A stretch of DNA of 64,000 bases from DATAGZ01 sp036263455. GTDB taxonomy: Bacteria > Pseudomonadota > Alphaproteobacteria > Dongiales > Dongiaceae. Below, in pieces: positions 33,546-41,925 of this stretch; the stretch's first letter is position 1, and every line of letters starts with the position of its first letter. Both the position numbers and the translations under genes were made by a program. The notes under the pieces are model-generated. The model saw only the letters and a program-made list of their open reading frames with translations, was not told where the DNA came from and ran no database searches. Location of the stretch: contig DATAGZ010000001.1 in NCBI GenBank assembly GCA_036263455.1, positions 124,001-188,000 on the forward strand, given 5' to 3'.

Positions 33546-34816
33546 AACCGCCCTCCGATCAGCCGCTCGATGACCGCCAATTGCCGACGTTCATCGACTT
33601 GGATCGCCAGCAGGTCGAGTTGGGCATGCGCCAGGTCGTGCTGGGCCGTCAGCACGGCAGTGAGACTGGCGCGGTTGACCGCATAGGCCGTGCGCGCGGA
33701 GGTGAAGGAAGCCTCGGCATTGGGAAGAACCTGCTGGCGCAGGATCGTCTCCTCCCTTCTTGCCCCTTCCAGGGCCGATGCGGCCTCGATCAAGTTTTCT
33801 TGGATTTGCCTCAGGGCCGCATCCTCGCGGGCGCGGCTGGCGCCGAGCTTGGCGCTGGCGGCCGATTCTTCCGCCTCATGCATGCCCCATTCCAGCGGCA
33901 CCTTGAAACTGATCGAGGCGCTATAACCCGGCGGGCCGTTTTCTCCTCTATCGATGCCGTAGGCACTAAGGGTAAGATCGGGATACCAGTTCTTGCGCGC
34001 CAGCTCTCGTTCGCTCGCCGCCCCCGTGGTGGCCGCCTGAGCGGCCAGAATCGAGGGATTGCCCTTCAAGGCCCGCTCAACGAGCGCACCGATCTCCAGG
34101 GTTTCGGCAGGAGGGACCGGCGGCAGGGCATTGGGAACGGCCAAAGCCGCGCGCGCGGGACGATTCAGCAGAATATTGAGGAGACCCATGGCCCGGCTGC
34201 GCATCGTCTCGAATTTGTTGCGCTCCTGAGCGACGGCGGCGGTGTCCACTTCCGCCTTATAGACGTCCTTTTGCTCACCCAAACCTTGCGCATATTGCAT
34301 GCGCGCCTGCGCAGCGATGTCATGGCTCGCCCGATGGAGCTCGTCCAAGAGCGCGATAGCCTGGCTTGCCTGATAATAATCGGCAAAGACAGCGCTCACC
34401 CTCTCGGTCAGCTCGGCTTCGCTCTCCTTGATAGTCGCGCGATCTCGATTGAATTCGGCACGGGCTATGTCCCGGCGCAGCGTGCGTTTGCCCCAGAGAG
34501 GGATCTCTTGTGAGAAGCCATAATAGAGTTTGCCCTGGCGCGGACCGCCGGTGCGGTCGATCTCATCGGAATTGAGCGTAATGGTCGGATCCGGCAAGGA
34601 GTCGGCCTGCTCCACCCGCGCCTGCGCAGCGGCCGCATCGAGGGTACGTGCCGCCACATCGGGACTGAGCTTGCGCGCAATCTCGATGAGGGAATCGAGT
34701 GTCTGCCCCGGTACCTCTTGTGCTACAGCCGACGCATGAAGAAATGAGAAGCAGCTCAGTGCCGCAAGAATAGATACTGGCGCACGTTTGGCGCGCAAAA
34801 TATTCGATGCCTTCAT
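33542..34816 (-). CDS. cusC: TolC-family outer membrane efflux protein (CusC-like)
   Basis: The 424-residue protein starts MKASNILRAKRAPVS, followed by a hydrophobic signal sequence (ILAALSCFSFLHASAVAQ). It contains the two outer-membrane-efflux repeats: SLIEIARKLSPDVAARTLDA, RVEQADSLPDPTITL and WGKRTLRRDIARAEFNRDRA in the first, then ALKGNPSILAAQAATTGAA and SFKVPLEWGMHEAEESAASA in the second. It forms the outer-membrane channel of the Cus complex. The start is the ATG at 34816; an upstream in-frame GTG adds four residues. It overlaps cusB by four bases. Confidence 0.9.
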   Translation of the reverse strand: MKASNILRAKRAPVSILAALSCFSFLHASAVAQEVPGQTLDSLIEIARKLSPDVAARTLDAAAAQARVEQADSLPDPTITLNSDEIDRTGGPRQGKLYYGFSQEIPLWGKRTLRRDIARAEFNRDRATIKESEAELTERVSAVFADYYQASQAIALLDELHRASHDIAAQARMQYAQGLGEQKDVYKAEVDTAAVAQERNKFETMRSRAMGLLNILLNRPARAALAVPNALPPVPPAETLEIGALVERALKGNPSILAAQAATTGAASERELARKNWYPDLTLSAYGIDRGENGPPGYSASISFKVPLEWGMHEAEESAASAKLGASRAREDAALRQIQENLIEAASALEGARREETILRQQVLPNAEASFTSARTAYAVNRASLTAVLTAQHDLAHAQLDLLAIQVDERRQLAVIERLIGGRL

Positions 34817-34893
34817 AATTAACCCCACGCAGAAACGAACACCACAGGAATGCGATGGAAAAAGCCTTGCTACCCGCGCATTTTGCGCGGCTT

Positions 34894-35268
34894 CTAGGCG
34901 ATCTGTTTGGGAGGAATAAAAGCGGGAGGCAGCGATCGATTCGACAGAGACTCTTGTTTCAGATCGAACGATAAAGTCCGCGTCAGACCTTGATGGAATT
35001 CAAGATCAGGAGACAGCATCGCCGCTCCAATGGAGAGGCCGCAGCCCGTCATGAGCGCACAGCCAGCGCCGTGCTTGTCACAGCACCCCTTATGCTTCTC
35101 GGCCTGAGACATTGCCATGTGCTTCACCGGCAGAGTGCCACAAGAGATAGCCACAACCTCGCCGCCCTTGGCCGAGAAATTCAAGGCGATGCTGGCGTTG
35201 CTCAAAAATGGCTGGAGCATGAAAAACATGCCCACCAATATAAGAGCGCATTTGCGACCAATCGACAT
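34894..35268 (-). CDS. Small exported Cys/His/Met-rich protein heading the Cus operon
   Basis: The 124-residue protein has an N-terminal signal or anchor segment (CALILVGMFFMLQPFL) and then a metal-ligand-rich centre, KHMAMSQAEKHKGCCDKHG followed by AGCALMTGCG, with five Cys, four His and several Met in about 30 residues. The C-terminal part (FHQGLTRTLSFDLKQES, SLPPAFIPPKQIA) is unstructured-looking. It lies 77 bases upstream of cusC in the same direction, where other systems encode CusF or CopL-type accessory proteins. A periplasmic copper-binding or sensing role is inferred from composition and position; no family was assigned. Confidence 0.7.
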   Translation of the reverse strand: MSIGRKCALILVGMFFMLQPFLSNASIALNFSAKGGEVVAISCGTLPVKHMAMSQAEKHKGCCDKHGAGCALMTGCGLSIGAAMLSPDLEFHQGLTRTLSFDLKQESLSNRSLPPAFIPPKQIA

Positions 35269-35510
35269 CGGAGCTTTCCTACCATATAGGCTTATCGGTC
35301 GACAACACGATTGTCCGATCGGTTGAAAACTTTCGGTTTCAGGCTCTCGTCAACGAAAACGCATATTCGACGCTACCCTTGGAAAAGCGCAAGAGACAAA
35401 GACCGTCTATATCGAAATTACGAAGTGGTTGGCCATTGGGAATAGCGTCTTATGGCGAGTCTCCGCCGTGGCCATGTGACACGGGCGGTCACGCATGGTA
35501 CATATTCTGC

Positions 35511-36179
35511 ATGACACCTGACTCAGGCAAGCTCGTGGTTCGCAGTTTCGGCCTGTCGCTCGATGGCTACGGCGCGGGGCCTGGCCAGGCTCTCGATACT
35601 CCGATGGGGATAGGCGGAATGGCCCTGCACGAATGGGCGTTTCCGACGCGGACCTTTCAAAGAATGCTGTTCGGCAAGGAAGGCGGAACGACCGGCCTGG
35701 ATGAGGATTTCGCCGCGCGCGGCTTTGAAAATATCGGCGCCTGGATCCTGGGGCGCAATATGTTCGGGCCGCAGCGGGGGCCGTGGCCGGACGATGGCTG
35801 GAAAGGCTGGTGGGGCGACGAGCCGCCTTATCATTGCTCGGTTTTTGTCCTGACTCACCATCCCCGGCCGTCGCTTGTGATGAAGGGCGGCACGGTCTTT
35901 CATTTCGTGACCGATGGGATCGAGGCTGCGCTGCAGAAAGCCAGGCAGGCAACCGGCGGCAAGGATGTCAGACTGGGCGGCGGGGTCGCCACCATTCGGC
36001 ATTATCTGCGCGCCCGGCTGATCGATGAGATGCACCTCGCCGTCTCGTCCGTCCTGCTCGGGTCGGGCGAGCATCTTTTTTCGGGACTGGACCTTCCCAG
36101 TCTGGGCTATCGCTGCGTCGCGCATGCGGCGAGCGCGCAGGCCACCCATTTCTTGATCGAACGAGAGGCCCGGGCGTGA
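35511..36179 (+). CDS. Dihydrofolate-reductase/RibD-C-like oxidoreductase
   Basis: The 222-residue protein from the ATG at 35511 reads LVVRSFGLSLDGYGAGP, GAWILGRNMFGPQRGPW, HCSVFVLTHHPRP, FVTDGIEAALQKARQ, VRLGGGVATIRHYLRA and DEMHLAVSSVLLGSGEHLF. These are the blocks of the dihydrofolate reductase family/RibD C-terminal domain, which uses NAD(P)H. Many such proteins are of unknown substrate and none of the neighbours suggests one. A longer in-frame start at 35379 adds 44 residues without family similarity. It lies divergent from the Cus operon. Confidence 0.83.
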   Translation: MTPDSGKLVVRSFGLSLDGYGAGPGQALDTPMGIGGMALHEWAFPTRTFQRMLFGKEGGTTGLDEDFAARGFENIGAWILGRNMFGPQRGPWPDDGWKGWWGDEPPYHCSVFVLTHHPRPSLVMKGGTVFHFVTDGIEAALQKARQATGGKDVRLGGGVATIRHYLRARLIDEMHLAVSSVLLGSGEHLFSGLDLPSLGYRCVAHAASAQATHFLIEREARA

Positions 36180-36372
36180 TACCCGCCAGGTTTTCCTCGC
36201 GCGCAATCTTGGCGCGCGCCTGCTGCTCGAGGGATCGCGAGGCATGCCGCCTGTCGCACAGTCATACAACGTTTTACGTGTAATTCTTATCCTAGTCTGC
36301 AACCTTAATATCGATTGCAAGACGAGATCCCCGGGCGCATGATGCCTCTTAATCGGCAATGGGAGGGGAATT

Positions 36373-36699
36373 ATGCTGATCGTAACTACGGAAAATGTGG
36401 CGGGTTGTAGGATACGCGAAGTAAAAGGCCAGGTCTTCGGCGTTGTGGTGCGGAGCCGGGGCATTGGGGGCAATTTCATGGCCGGGCTGCGCTCAATCGT
36501 AGGCGGCGAGATCAAGGAATACACGCAGATGCTCGAAGAAGCTCGCCGGCAGGCGCTCGACCGGCTGGTTGAGAATGCGACCGCCATGCAGGCCAATGCC
36601 ATCGTGATGATGCGCTTCGATTCCGCCGAAATCGGCCAGACCATGAGTGAGATCGTGGCCTATGGAACGGCGGTCGTGCTGGAAAATCTCCCCACCTGA
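36373..36699 (+). CDS. YbjQ/UPF0145 family protein (DUF74)
   Basis: A 108-residue protein covering the whole YbjQ family: MLIVTTENVAGCRIREVKGQ, GVVVRSRGIGGNFMAGLRS, GGEIKEYTQMLEEARRQAL, ATAMQANAIVMMRFDSAE and VAYGTAVVLE. Family members form pentameric rings of unknown function. A GGGAGGGG ribosome site precedes the ATG. A small membrane protein follows after five bases and is probably co-transcribed. Confidence 0.9.
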   Translation: MLIVTTENVAGCRIREVKGQVFGVVVRSRGIGGNFMAGLRSIVGGEIKEYTQMLEEARRQALDRLVENATAMQANAIVMMRFDSAEIGQTMSEIVAYGTAVVLENLPT

Positions 36700-36704
36700 T
36701 ACCC

Positions 36705-36989
36705 ATGCGCTTATATTTCAGCTTAGGCAGCGGGCTCGCATTCATCCTCGCGATCGCCCTAGTTTATTGGTTTAACAATCCCATCACATATTATCTCTTG
36801 AGCCTTGCCGCGGCAGGGTTTCTCGGCGTACTGACGGAGCGCTTTCGATACAAGAAATTGGAAGCCGATACGCCCGGCAAGGCATGGGTGAAAACGCCAG
36901 AAAAATTCATCGATCCCGAAACTCACAAACAGGTGACCGTTTATTATTGCCCGGAAAATGGCGAGCGGCGATACATCACCGAGCGCTAG
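36705..36989 (+). CDS. Small membrane protein of unknown function
   Basis: The 94-residue protein has two hydrophobic segments (SGLAFILAIALVYWF and YYLLSLAAAGFLGVL), then a soluble tail with FIDPETHKQVTVYYCPENGE and RRYITER. No family was recognised. It starts five bases after the YbjQ gene, so the two are likely one transcript and the product may act with YbjQ at the membrane; that link is positional only. Confidence 0.7.
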   Translation: MRLYFSLGSGLAFILAIALVYWFNNPITYYLLSLAAAGFLGVLTERFRYKKLEADTPGKAWVKTPEKFIDPETHKQVTVYYCPENGERRYITER

Positions 36990-37094
36990 CATACGCTTCC
37001 GCCGCACGCATATTGCGCCACCCATTAGGTCTTCGTGGCCCGGTTTGACGGTCGCGCCAGCGGCTGCCACAATCGCGCGGCCATCGAGGGAAGC

Positions 37095-38057
37095 ATGAAA
37101 ACCGCAGCAGCAACCCGCCCCTATGATTTCGTTCTCGCCGATATCTTCACCGAGACAGTTTTCGGCGGCAATCCGCTCGCGGTGCTGCCCGATGCGCGCG
37201 GCCTCCCGGATGAGCGCATGCAGATCATCGCCCGCGAATTCAATCTTTCGGAGACGGTCTTCGTCCTGCCGCCTGATGACCCACGGCACGATTTCCACCT
37301 GCGCATCTTTACGCCGCGCACGGAGCTGCCCTTTGCCGGCCACCCGACGGTCGGGGCGGCGGCGGTGCTGGCGCATCTGGGCAAGATCGATGTCACCACG
37401 GGGCAGGCCGCGGCGATTTTCGAGGAAGGCGTCGGACCCGTTGGCATCCAGGTGAGGCGAGACGCGGGCATCCTGCGCAGCGAGCTCATGCTCGCGCCGG
37501 TCCTGCAATCTCTCGGCGCCCCGCCGTCCCACGATATCCTGGCGGCACTTCTCTCTCTGCCGCCCGATTCGGTGCGCAAATGCTGGCTCGCGAGCATCGG
37601 CGTGCCCTTCTGCTTCATGCAGCTCGCCGATAATGCGACCGTCGACCGTGCCCGCCTCCACATGGAGACCTGGCATAGTCATTTCGCGAATGGGCCGGCG
37701 CCGCACCTCTTCTTCTTTGCAGGCGAACCTGGCGATGGGCGCGCGCTCTATGCCCGCATGATGGCGCCCGCCATGGGAATCGAGGAAGATCCCGCGACCG
37801 GTGCGGCCTGTGCGGCCCTGGCGGCGAGCCTGGGGGCACAACCGATCTTCTCTGACGGGACGTCCTCTTTTATCGTCACCCAGGGCGTGGCGATGGGCCG
37901 GCCGAGCCGGATCGAAGCCTCCTTCGATAAGCAGGACGGGCGCGTCACGCGCATCCGCCTCGGCGGTGCCAGCGTCATCTTCGCCACCGGAACCCTCCAC
38001 GTGCCGGCCGAGCGCGACGGAGAAATAGAGCAGCAGGAGCGCCATTTTGCCGTTTAA
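37095..38057 (+). CDS. PhzF-family isomerase/epimerase
   Basis: The 320-residue protein matches the PhzF fold of two similar halves: YDFVLADIFTETVFGGNPLA, ETVFVLPPDDP, RIFTPRTELPFAGHPTVGAA, and in the second half ARMMAPAMGIEEDPATGAAC and FIVTQGVAMGRPSRIEA. A Glu in the NLSETVF segment corresponds to the catalytic Glu of PhzF. Family members isomerise or epimerise small substrates; phenazine synthesis is not implied because no other phz gene is present. The ATG at 37095 gives the family N-terminus. Confidence 0.88.
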   Translation: MKTAAATRPYDFVLADIFTETVFGGNPLAVLPDARGLPDERMQIIAREFNLSETVFVLPPDDPRHDFHLRIFTPRTELPFAGHPTVGAAAVLAHLGKIDVTTGQAAAIFEEGVGPVGIQVRRDAGILRSELMLAPVLQSLGAPPSHDILAALLSLPPDSVRKCWLASIGVPFCFMQLADNATVDRARLHMETWHSHFANGPAPHLFFFAGEPGDGRALYARMMAPAMGIEEDPATGAACAALAASLGAQPIFSDGTSSFIVTQGVAMGRPSRIEASFDKQDGRVTRIRLGGASVIFATGTLHVPAERDGEIEQQERHFAV

Positions 38058-38069
38058 GGAAATTTTCCT

Positions 38070-38105
38070 CTGGCATTCTTTCTATAGAAAGATATAATGC
38101 GGCCA
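38070..38105 (+). promoter_or_regulatory. Promoter with 16-bp palindrome in the spacer; leaderless start for the Xre-RES operon
   Basis: A -35-like CTGGCA (38070-38075) and a perfect -10 TATAAT (38093-38098) are 17 bases apart. The spacer is almost entirely a perfect palindrome, tctttctatagaaaga (38077-38092), which would place a dimeric repressor between the boxes. The antitoxin ATG is at 38105, six bases after the -10, where transcription should begin, and no Shine-Dalgarno sequence fits. A leaderless, self-repressed mRNA is inferred. Confidence 0.6.
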
Positions 38106-38488
38106 TGGACCCGCGCGAACGGATTGTTCCGGCAGAATTTTCAGACGCCGCGATCGTGACCAAGGCGGTGGTGCGCGCCGCCGACTTGCTGCGCATGAGC
38201 AACAGAAACCTCGCCGCCATCATCGGCGTGTCGGAGGCCACGGTCTCGCGCATGAAGGGCGGCAAATTCCTGCTGACCGAAGGGGATAAGCCCTTCGAGC
38301 TCGGCGTCCTGCTCGTCCGGCTCTATCGCTCGCTCGACGCGCTTTTCGGCGGCGACGGAGAGGGCGCGGCCGCCTGGCTGCGCAATCCGAACACTGCCTT
38401 GGACGCCGTGCCGCTCGCGCGGATTCAGACCGTCGCCGGCCTCGTCGATGTCATCCAGTACCTGGACGCGCGCCGCGCTGTCCTCTAG
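38105..38488 (+). CDS. Xre/ParS-type antitoxin (DUF2384, MbcA/ParS)
   Basis: The 127-residue protein combines a helix-turn-helix (ADLLRMSNRNLAAIIGVSEA, TVSRMKGGKFLL) with the C-terminal toxin-binding DUF2384 domain (LVRLYRSLDALFGGDGEGAA, AWLRNPNTALDAVPLARI, GLVDVIQYLDARRAVL). Such antitoxins neutralise RES-domain toxins and bind their own promoter. Its 3' end overlaps the RES toxin gene by 41 bases. The start sits at the predicted transcription start. Confidence 0.9.
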   Translation: MDPRERIVPAEFSDAAIVTKAVVRAADLLRMSNRNLAAIIGVSEATVSRMKGGKFLLTEGDKPFELGVLLVRLYRSLDALFGGDGEGAAAWLRNPNTALDAVPLARIQTVAGLVDVIQYLDARRAVL

Positions 38489-39218
38489 CCACGTCCGGCT
38501 GGAAGGCAAAGCCTGGCGCATCGTCGAAGCCCAGCACATCGTCTCCACCATGAAACTCGTGGACACGACGTCCGAGCAGGAACGGCTCGAACGCGTCCTG
38601 GAACGGACCAAGCCCGCGATACCGCAGGAATGCCGTCGCCTTCATTATCTGCTGGCCACGCCGTTTCGCTATTTCCCCTACCCGGTCGGATCGCGGTTTC
38701 GCCGCGCCGGTTCGCGGCAGGGGGTGTTCTATGCCTCGGAATGGGTGGAGACCGCGATCGCTGAATTCACCTTCCACCGGCTGCTTTTTTTCAGCGAATC
38801 ACCCGCGACGCCCTGGCCGCGCAATCCGGCGGAACTGACGGCTTTCTCCTTCGGCTATCGCACGGACCGGGCCACCGACCTGACCGCCTCGCCCTTCGCG
38901 CAAGACCGGCGCTGGCGCGATCCTGCCGATTACACGGCCTGCCAGGCCTTTTGCGCGGAGGCGCGCGCGGCCGGCACCGAGCTCATCCGCTATGCCTCGG
39001 TGCGCGATGCCGAGGGGTGCCATAATTTCGCCCTGCTCACTTGCCGCGCCTTCTCGGCCGACAAGCCCCTCCTCTATCAAACCTGGCATCTGCACCTGAA
39101 TGCCACCGGCGCGCACGTCTTTTGCGAACATCCGCGCCAGCGCCTGGGCTTCCCTACCGACGCCTTCGCCCAGGACCCGCGCATCCTCTCGCTCGACTGG
39201 CAGCGGCGAGGCGCCTAA
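38448..39218 (+). CDS. RES-domain toxin (NAD+ phosphorylase type)
   Basis: The 256-residue protein has the RES family pattern: GKAWRIVEAQHIVSTMKLVD, RRLHYLLATPFRYFPYPVGS, RFRRAGSRQGVFYASEWVET, IAEFTFHRLLFF and a C-terminal NFALLTCRAF. The Arg in RFRRAG, Tyr in FYAS and Glu in WVETAIAE correspond to conserved active-site residues. RES toxins destroy cellular NAD+ and are held by the paired Xre/DUF2384 antitoxin, whose gene overlaps by 41 bases. The ATG at 38448 keeps the conserved WRIVEAQH region; a start at 38550 would remove it. Confidence 0.9.
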   Translation: MSSSTWTRAALSSSHVRLEGKAWRIVEAQHIVSTMKLVDTTSEQERLERVLERTKPAIPQECRRLHYLLATPFRYFPYPVGSRFRRAGSRQGVFYASEWVETAIAEFTFHRLLFFSESPATPWPRNPAELTAFSFGYRTDRATDLTASPFAQDRRWRDPADYTACQAFCAEARAAGTELIRYASVRDAEGCHNFALLTCRAFSADKPLLYQTWHLHLNATGAHVFCEHPRQRLGFPTDAFAQDPRILSLDWQRRGA

Positions 39219-39298
39219 GCGCGACCCTCTTCAATCAAGGGAGAGAGTCAATCCAAAGCCCTTGATGGGGGGGTTCATCGATGGGGTAAAGGTGGATC

Positions 39299-39664
39299 AT
39301 GAAAAAAGCAACGAAAGTCGGCATTCGAGAACGTGCGCGAACATTGCGGAGGAATACGACGGATCCGGAAAAAAAGCTCTGGCTGATCCTGGCCGACCGC
39401 CAGATGCAAGGCTTCAAGTTTCGCCGTCAGGTGCCATTGGGATCGTATATCGCCGATTTTGCCTGCCACGAAATACGCCTAATTATTGAGCTCGATGGTG
39501 GCCAGCATGACTTATCCTCTCCGGCCGAGAATAAAAGGACCGCTTTCCTGGAATCCCAGGGTTATCGTGTCCTTCGATTCTGGAACAACGAAGTGATGGC
39601 GAACCTGGAAGGCGTCGCTGCGGCAATCATGAAGGTACTAGACCCACCCTCACTCCGCCGCTGA
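39299..39664 (+). CDS. DUF559 endonuclease-domain protein (Vsr-like fold)
   Basis: The 121-residue protein is the common DUF559 type: ARTLRRNTTDPEKKLWLILA, GFKFRRQVPLGSYIADFACH, LIIELDGGQHD, RTAFLESQGYRVLRFWNNEV and LEGVAAAIMKVL. The D (IADFAC) and E-x-D (IELDGGQH) residues resemble the catalytic set of very-short-patch-repair/PD-(D/E)xK nucleases. Genes of this family often sit inside dispersed repeats, as here: repeat fragments lie on both sides. The biological role is unclear. Confidence 0.88.
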   Translation: MKKATKVGIRERARTLRRNTTDPEKKLWLILADRQMQGFKFRRQVPLGSYIADFACHEIRLIIELDGGQHDLSSPAENKRTAFLESQGYRVLRFWNNEVMANLEGVAAAIMKVLDPPSLRR

Positions 39665-40020
39665 TGCGGCGACCCTTCCCATGAAGGGAGAGGGTTTATT
39701 GGTCCGGGCCAGGTCGAGCATGACGCTCTGCATCAAGGGAGAGGGTCAATCAAAGCCCTCCCCCTCGATGGGGGAGGGTTGGGTGGAGGTGATTTCAGGG
39801 ATCAGAAGAATAGAAATCTTCGCACCCTCACCCGGCTCGGCCCTTCGGGCCGTCGCCACCCTCTCCCATCAAGGGAGAGGGTTTATTGGTTCCGGGCCAG
39901 GTCGAGCATGACGCTCTGCGTCAAGGGAGAGGTCACTCTAAGCCCTCCCCCTCGATGGGGGGGGGTTGGGTGGGGGTGATTTCAGAATCAGGTGGCCCAG
40001 AGACCTTTGCACCCTTACCC
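39640..40020. repeat. Intergenic repeat cluster, first copy set
   Basis: This stretch without a gene holds two interleaved repeat units. Unit A, 96 bases at 39756-39851, matches 42046-42141 at 94 of 96 positions (differences a/g and c/t); a third, shorter copy is at 39943-39985. Unit B (ttattggtccgggccaggtc... to catcaaggga) is at 39695-39749, 39881-39935 and, diverged, 42219-42270. Each unit is framed by ccctcccc / ggggaggg and ctctccc / gggagag arms that can form hairpins. A fragment near 39230-39275 belongs to the same family. Confidence 0.75.
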
Positions 40021-40028
40021 GTTGAAGC

Positions 40029-40313
40029 TCAGTCCTTGGGCGAGGAAGGCCTGCGCCGCTTGGGCGCTGCGGACTTCTCCCGGAAAATATCCTCGATATA
40101 GACGTTGAGCGCGCCCTTCAGGTCGTCTTCCTGATCGCGCAGCATCATCAGCACCGCCTCGACCAGCGCCGAGCTATTGATCCCGCGCTTGAGGGCGGCG
40201 AGCTTCACCCAGTACCAGAGTTCGCTATCGATAAGAATGGCAATGGAGCTTCGGCTGTCACGCGCACCGCGCCGCCGCGCGCGGGCCAATTTTCCTTTGT
40301 CTGTTGCAGCCAT
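40029..40313 (-). CDS. Small basic protein, possible ribbon-helix-helix-like regulator
   Basis: The 94-residue protein is basic at both ends (GKLARARRRGARDSR and SAAPKRRRPSSPKD) with a central segment SSIAILIDSELWYWVKLAAL, KRGINSSALVEAVLMML. A beta strand followed by two helices with an LVEAVL second helix resembles ribbon-helix-helix DNA-binding proteins, but I cannot assign it firmly. It stands alone between a repeat cluster and a divergent nuclease gene; it could regulate that gene. Confidence 0.6.
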   Translation of the reverse strand: MAATDKGKLARARRRGARDSRSSIAILIDSELWYWVKLAALKRGINSSALVEAVLMMLRDQEDDLKGALNVYIEDIFREKSAAPKRRRPSSPKD

Positions 40314-40396
40314 GCCGTCCCCCCTTTGGGTGGGGAACTATATGTGCCGAAAAGACTAAGACTCTAAGTATAGTATTATGTTATTATATCATTAAT

Positions 40397-40852
40397 ATGA
40401 AAGCGATCCGCTACCCGCTCATCTGGATGCTCGGTCTGATATGCGGCCTCGGGATCGACAAGGCGTTGGTCATGACCGAGACCGCACTGGCGAAAACCGA
40501 GGGCTGGCGAATCGAGCGCATCCTGGATGGCGATACTTTCATCGCGCACTTCGCAATCCTGCCGCCGGACCTGACGAGTCTCGCCATTCGGGTGCGGGGC
40601 GTGGACGCGCCCGAACGCGGCGACAAGGCCCGTTGCGCGGCAGAACGCGCAATGGCCGAGCAGGCCACGGCCTTCACCGCCCGCTTCCTCGCCCGAGGCC
40701 GGCTCACCCTCGACAATCTGCGCTGGGACAAATATGGCGGCCGGATCGATGCGGATGTGCGGGTCGATGGCCGGCTGCTTTCTCGTGGCCTGATAGAGCA
40801 CGGCCTCGCCCGGCCCTATGGCGGGCACGCCCGCCGCCCAAACTGGTGCTGA
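40397..40852 (+). CDS. Thermonuclease-family (SNase-like) protein, exported or anchored
   Basis: The 151-residue protein begins with a hydrophobic signal/anchor (YPLIWMLGLICGLGI), then the SNase fold: WRIERILDGDTFIAHF, IRVRGVDAPERGDKARCAAE, DKYGGRIDADVRVDGRLLSR and LIEHGLARPYGG. The two Arg and one Glu used for catalysis in staphylococcal nuclease are present (R and E in RVRGVDAPE, R in DKYGGR). I start at the ATG at 40397; an upstream in-frame start at 40304 overlaps the divergent gene. The short intergenic region is AT-rich. Confidence 0.8.
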   Translation: MKAIRYPLIWMLGLICGLGIDKALVMTETALAKTEGWRIERILDGDTFIAHFAILPPDLTSLAIRVRGVDAPERGDKARCAAERAMAEQATAFTARFLARGRLTLDNLRWDKYGGRIDADVRVDGRLLSRGLIEHGLARPYGGHARRPNWC

Positions 40853-41112
40853 CCAGAAATGCAATAGTGAGTGCGCTATCTGTGAATTGGCCTCGGGTAC
40901 GACATGGACTCCACGTGCCGACTGCGCCGCCAATATATGCGCCGGTATTGCCGTTGGTTGCACAGTAAGATTCGACTCTCGCATCGTTTTTTGGTTTTCT
41001 TGTCCCACCTCTCGAAAGGTAGCGGGGTGGAGGTTAACTCATGCGCGGAGTTCCCGCGCGGCTCGGGCTATTGGCGCAATCCGGCCCGCGCTTTCAGATG
41101 GCGGGGAGACGA

Positions 41113-41772
41113 ATGGAACTGAAAATTTGGCCTCGTGAGCAGAGCTGGCGCATATTTCGGTGGGTAGTTGCAATAGCTTTAGCGTGCGGCGCAGCGCTTG
41201 GTTCCTGGCTGATGATCCGAGCTTTCGAATATAGCGATTTTTCCCTTGAAGCGGCGGGCATTCAAGCGGGAGGAACGCTTATCGCAATAGTACTTGCTAT
41301 TGCCGTTCCTATGATCGACCGCACTATTGAAACTGCCAAGGAAAAACATCGAGATCGGATCATTTTTCAGATTTATGCAAACCGATGGGCCAGCAGCATT
41401 CGTGATGTTGCGATTAAAATAGGCGAACTCAACGACGAGTTGAGAAACGAAATCTCGCTTCAGGTTCCATATGTAACCAAAACGATACCCGTTCCAGACT
41501 TCATAGAGAGTAACATTGATCATCTTACCCATATACCCTGGGAAATTGCTGTGCTGGTCGCTGATGCCCTCAGTGAACTCGATGAGTTCAATAGGCGACC
41601 ATTGACCCTGAATGATGATGACCAACTTGATTATATGCGGGGGAGATACAGCATAATATCGGATAGGTTGTGGAAGGCGCTCAAGTTGATACGAAAAGAT
41701 AAGGGTATCTATGACCGTATCATCGGACCCCTTTTATGGCTCTCTGAGATTAGAAAACGTCAAAATGATTAA
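41113..41772 (+). CDS. Membrane protein of unknown function, AT-rich gene
   Basis: The 219-residue protein has two membrane segments (WVVAIALACGAALGSWLMI and AAGIQAGGTLIAIVLAIAVP) and a soluble, mainly helical C-terminal domain of about 150 residues (KEKHRDRIIFQIYANRWASS, IRDVAIKIGELNDEL, IIGPLLWLSEIRKRQ). No family was recognised. The second half is much richer in A and T than the surroundings, suggesting acquisition from elsewhere. The ATG at 41113 follows GGGGAGA; longer in-frame starts at 41041 and 41098 exist. It ends 64 bases from the 3' end of tRNA-Leu. Confidence 0.65.
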   Translation: MELKIWPREQSWRIFRWVVAIALACGAALGSWLMIRAFEYSDFSLEAAGIQAGGTLIAIVLAIAVPMIDRTIETAKEKHRDRIIFQIYANRWASSIRDVAIKIGELNDELRNEISLQVPYVTKTIPVPDFIESNIDHLTHIPWEIAVLVADALSELDEFNRRPLTLNDDDQLDYMRGRYSIISDRLWKALKLIRKDKGIYDRIIGPLLWLSEIRKRQND

Positions 41773-41836
41773 TCATCATGTGCATATAGCTAGGCCAAAT
41801 TTATGAAACGGCATCCTTAGGAAAATCAGACCCCGC

Positions 41837-41925
41837 TGGTGCCCGCTGCCGGACTCGAACCGGCACGGCCCTTCCGGGCCTCAGGATTTTAAGTCCTGTA
41901 TGTCTACCAATTCCATCAAGCGGGC
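41837..41925 (-). tRNA. tRNA-Leu, anticodon UAA
   Basis: The minus strand folds as an 89-base class II tRNA with encoded CCA. The acceptor stem GCCCGCT pairs with AGCGGGC before A-CCA, the D arm contains TTGGTAGAC, the anticodon stem is CAGGA/TCCTG around loop CTTAAAA (anticodon TAA, reading UUA), a long variable arm GGCCCGGAAGGGCC follows, and the T arm is GCCGGTTCGAGTCCGGC. All are standard for tRNA-Leu. Confidence 0.96.
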
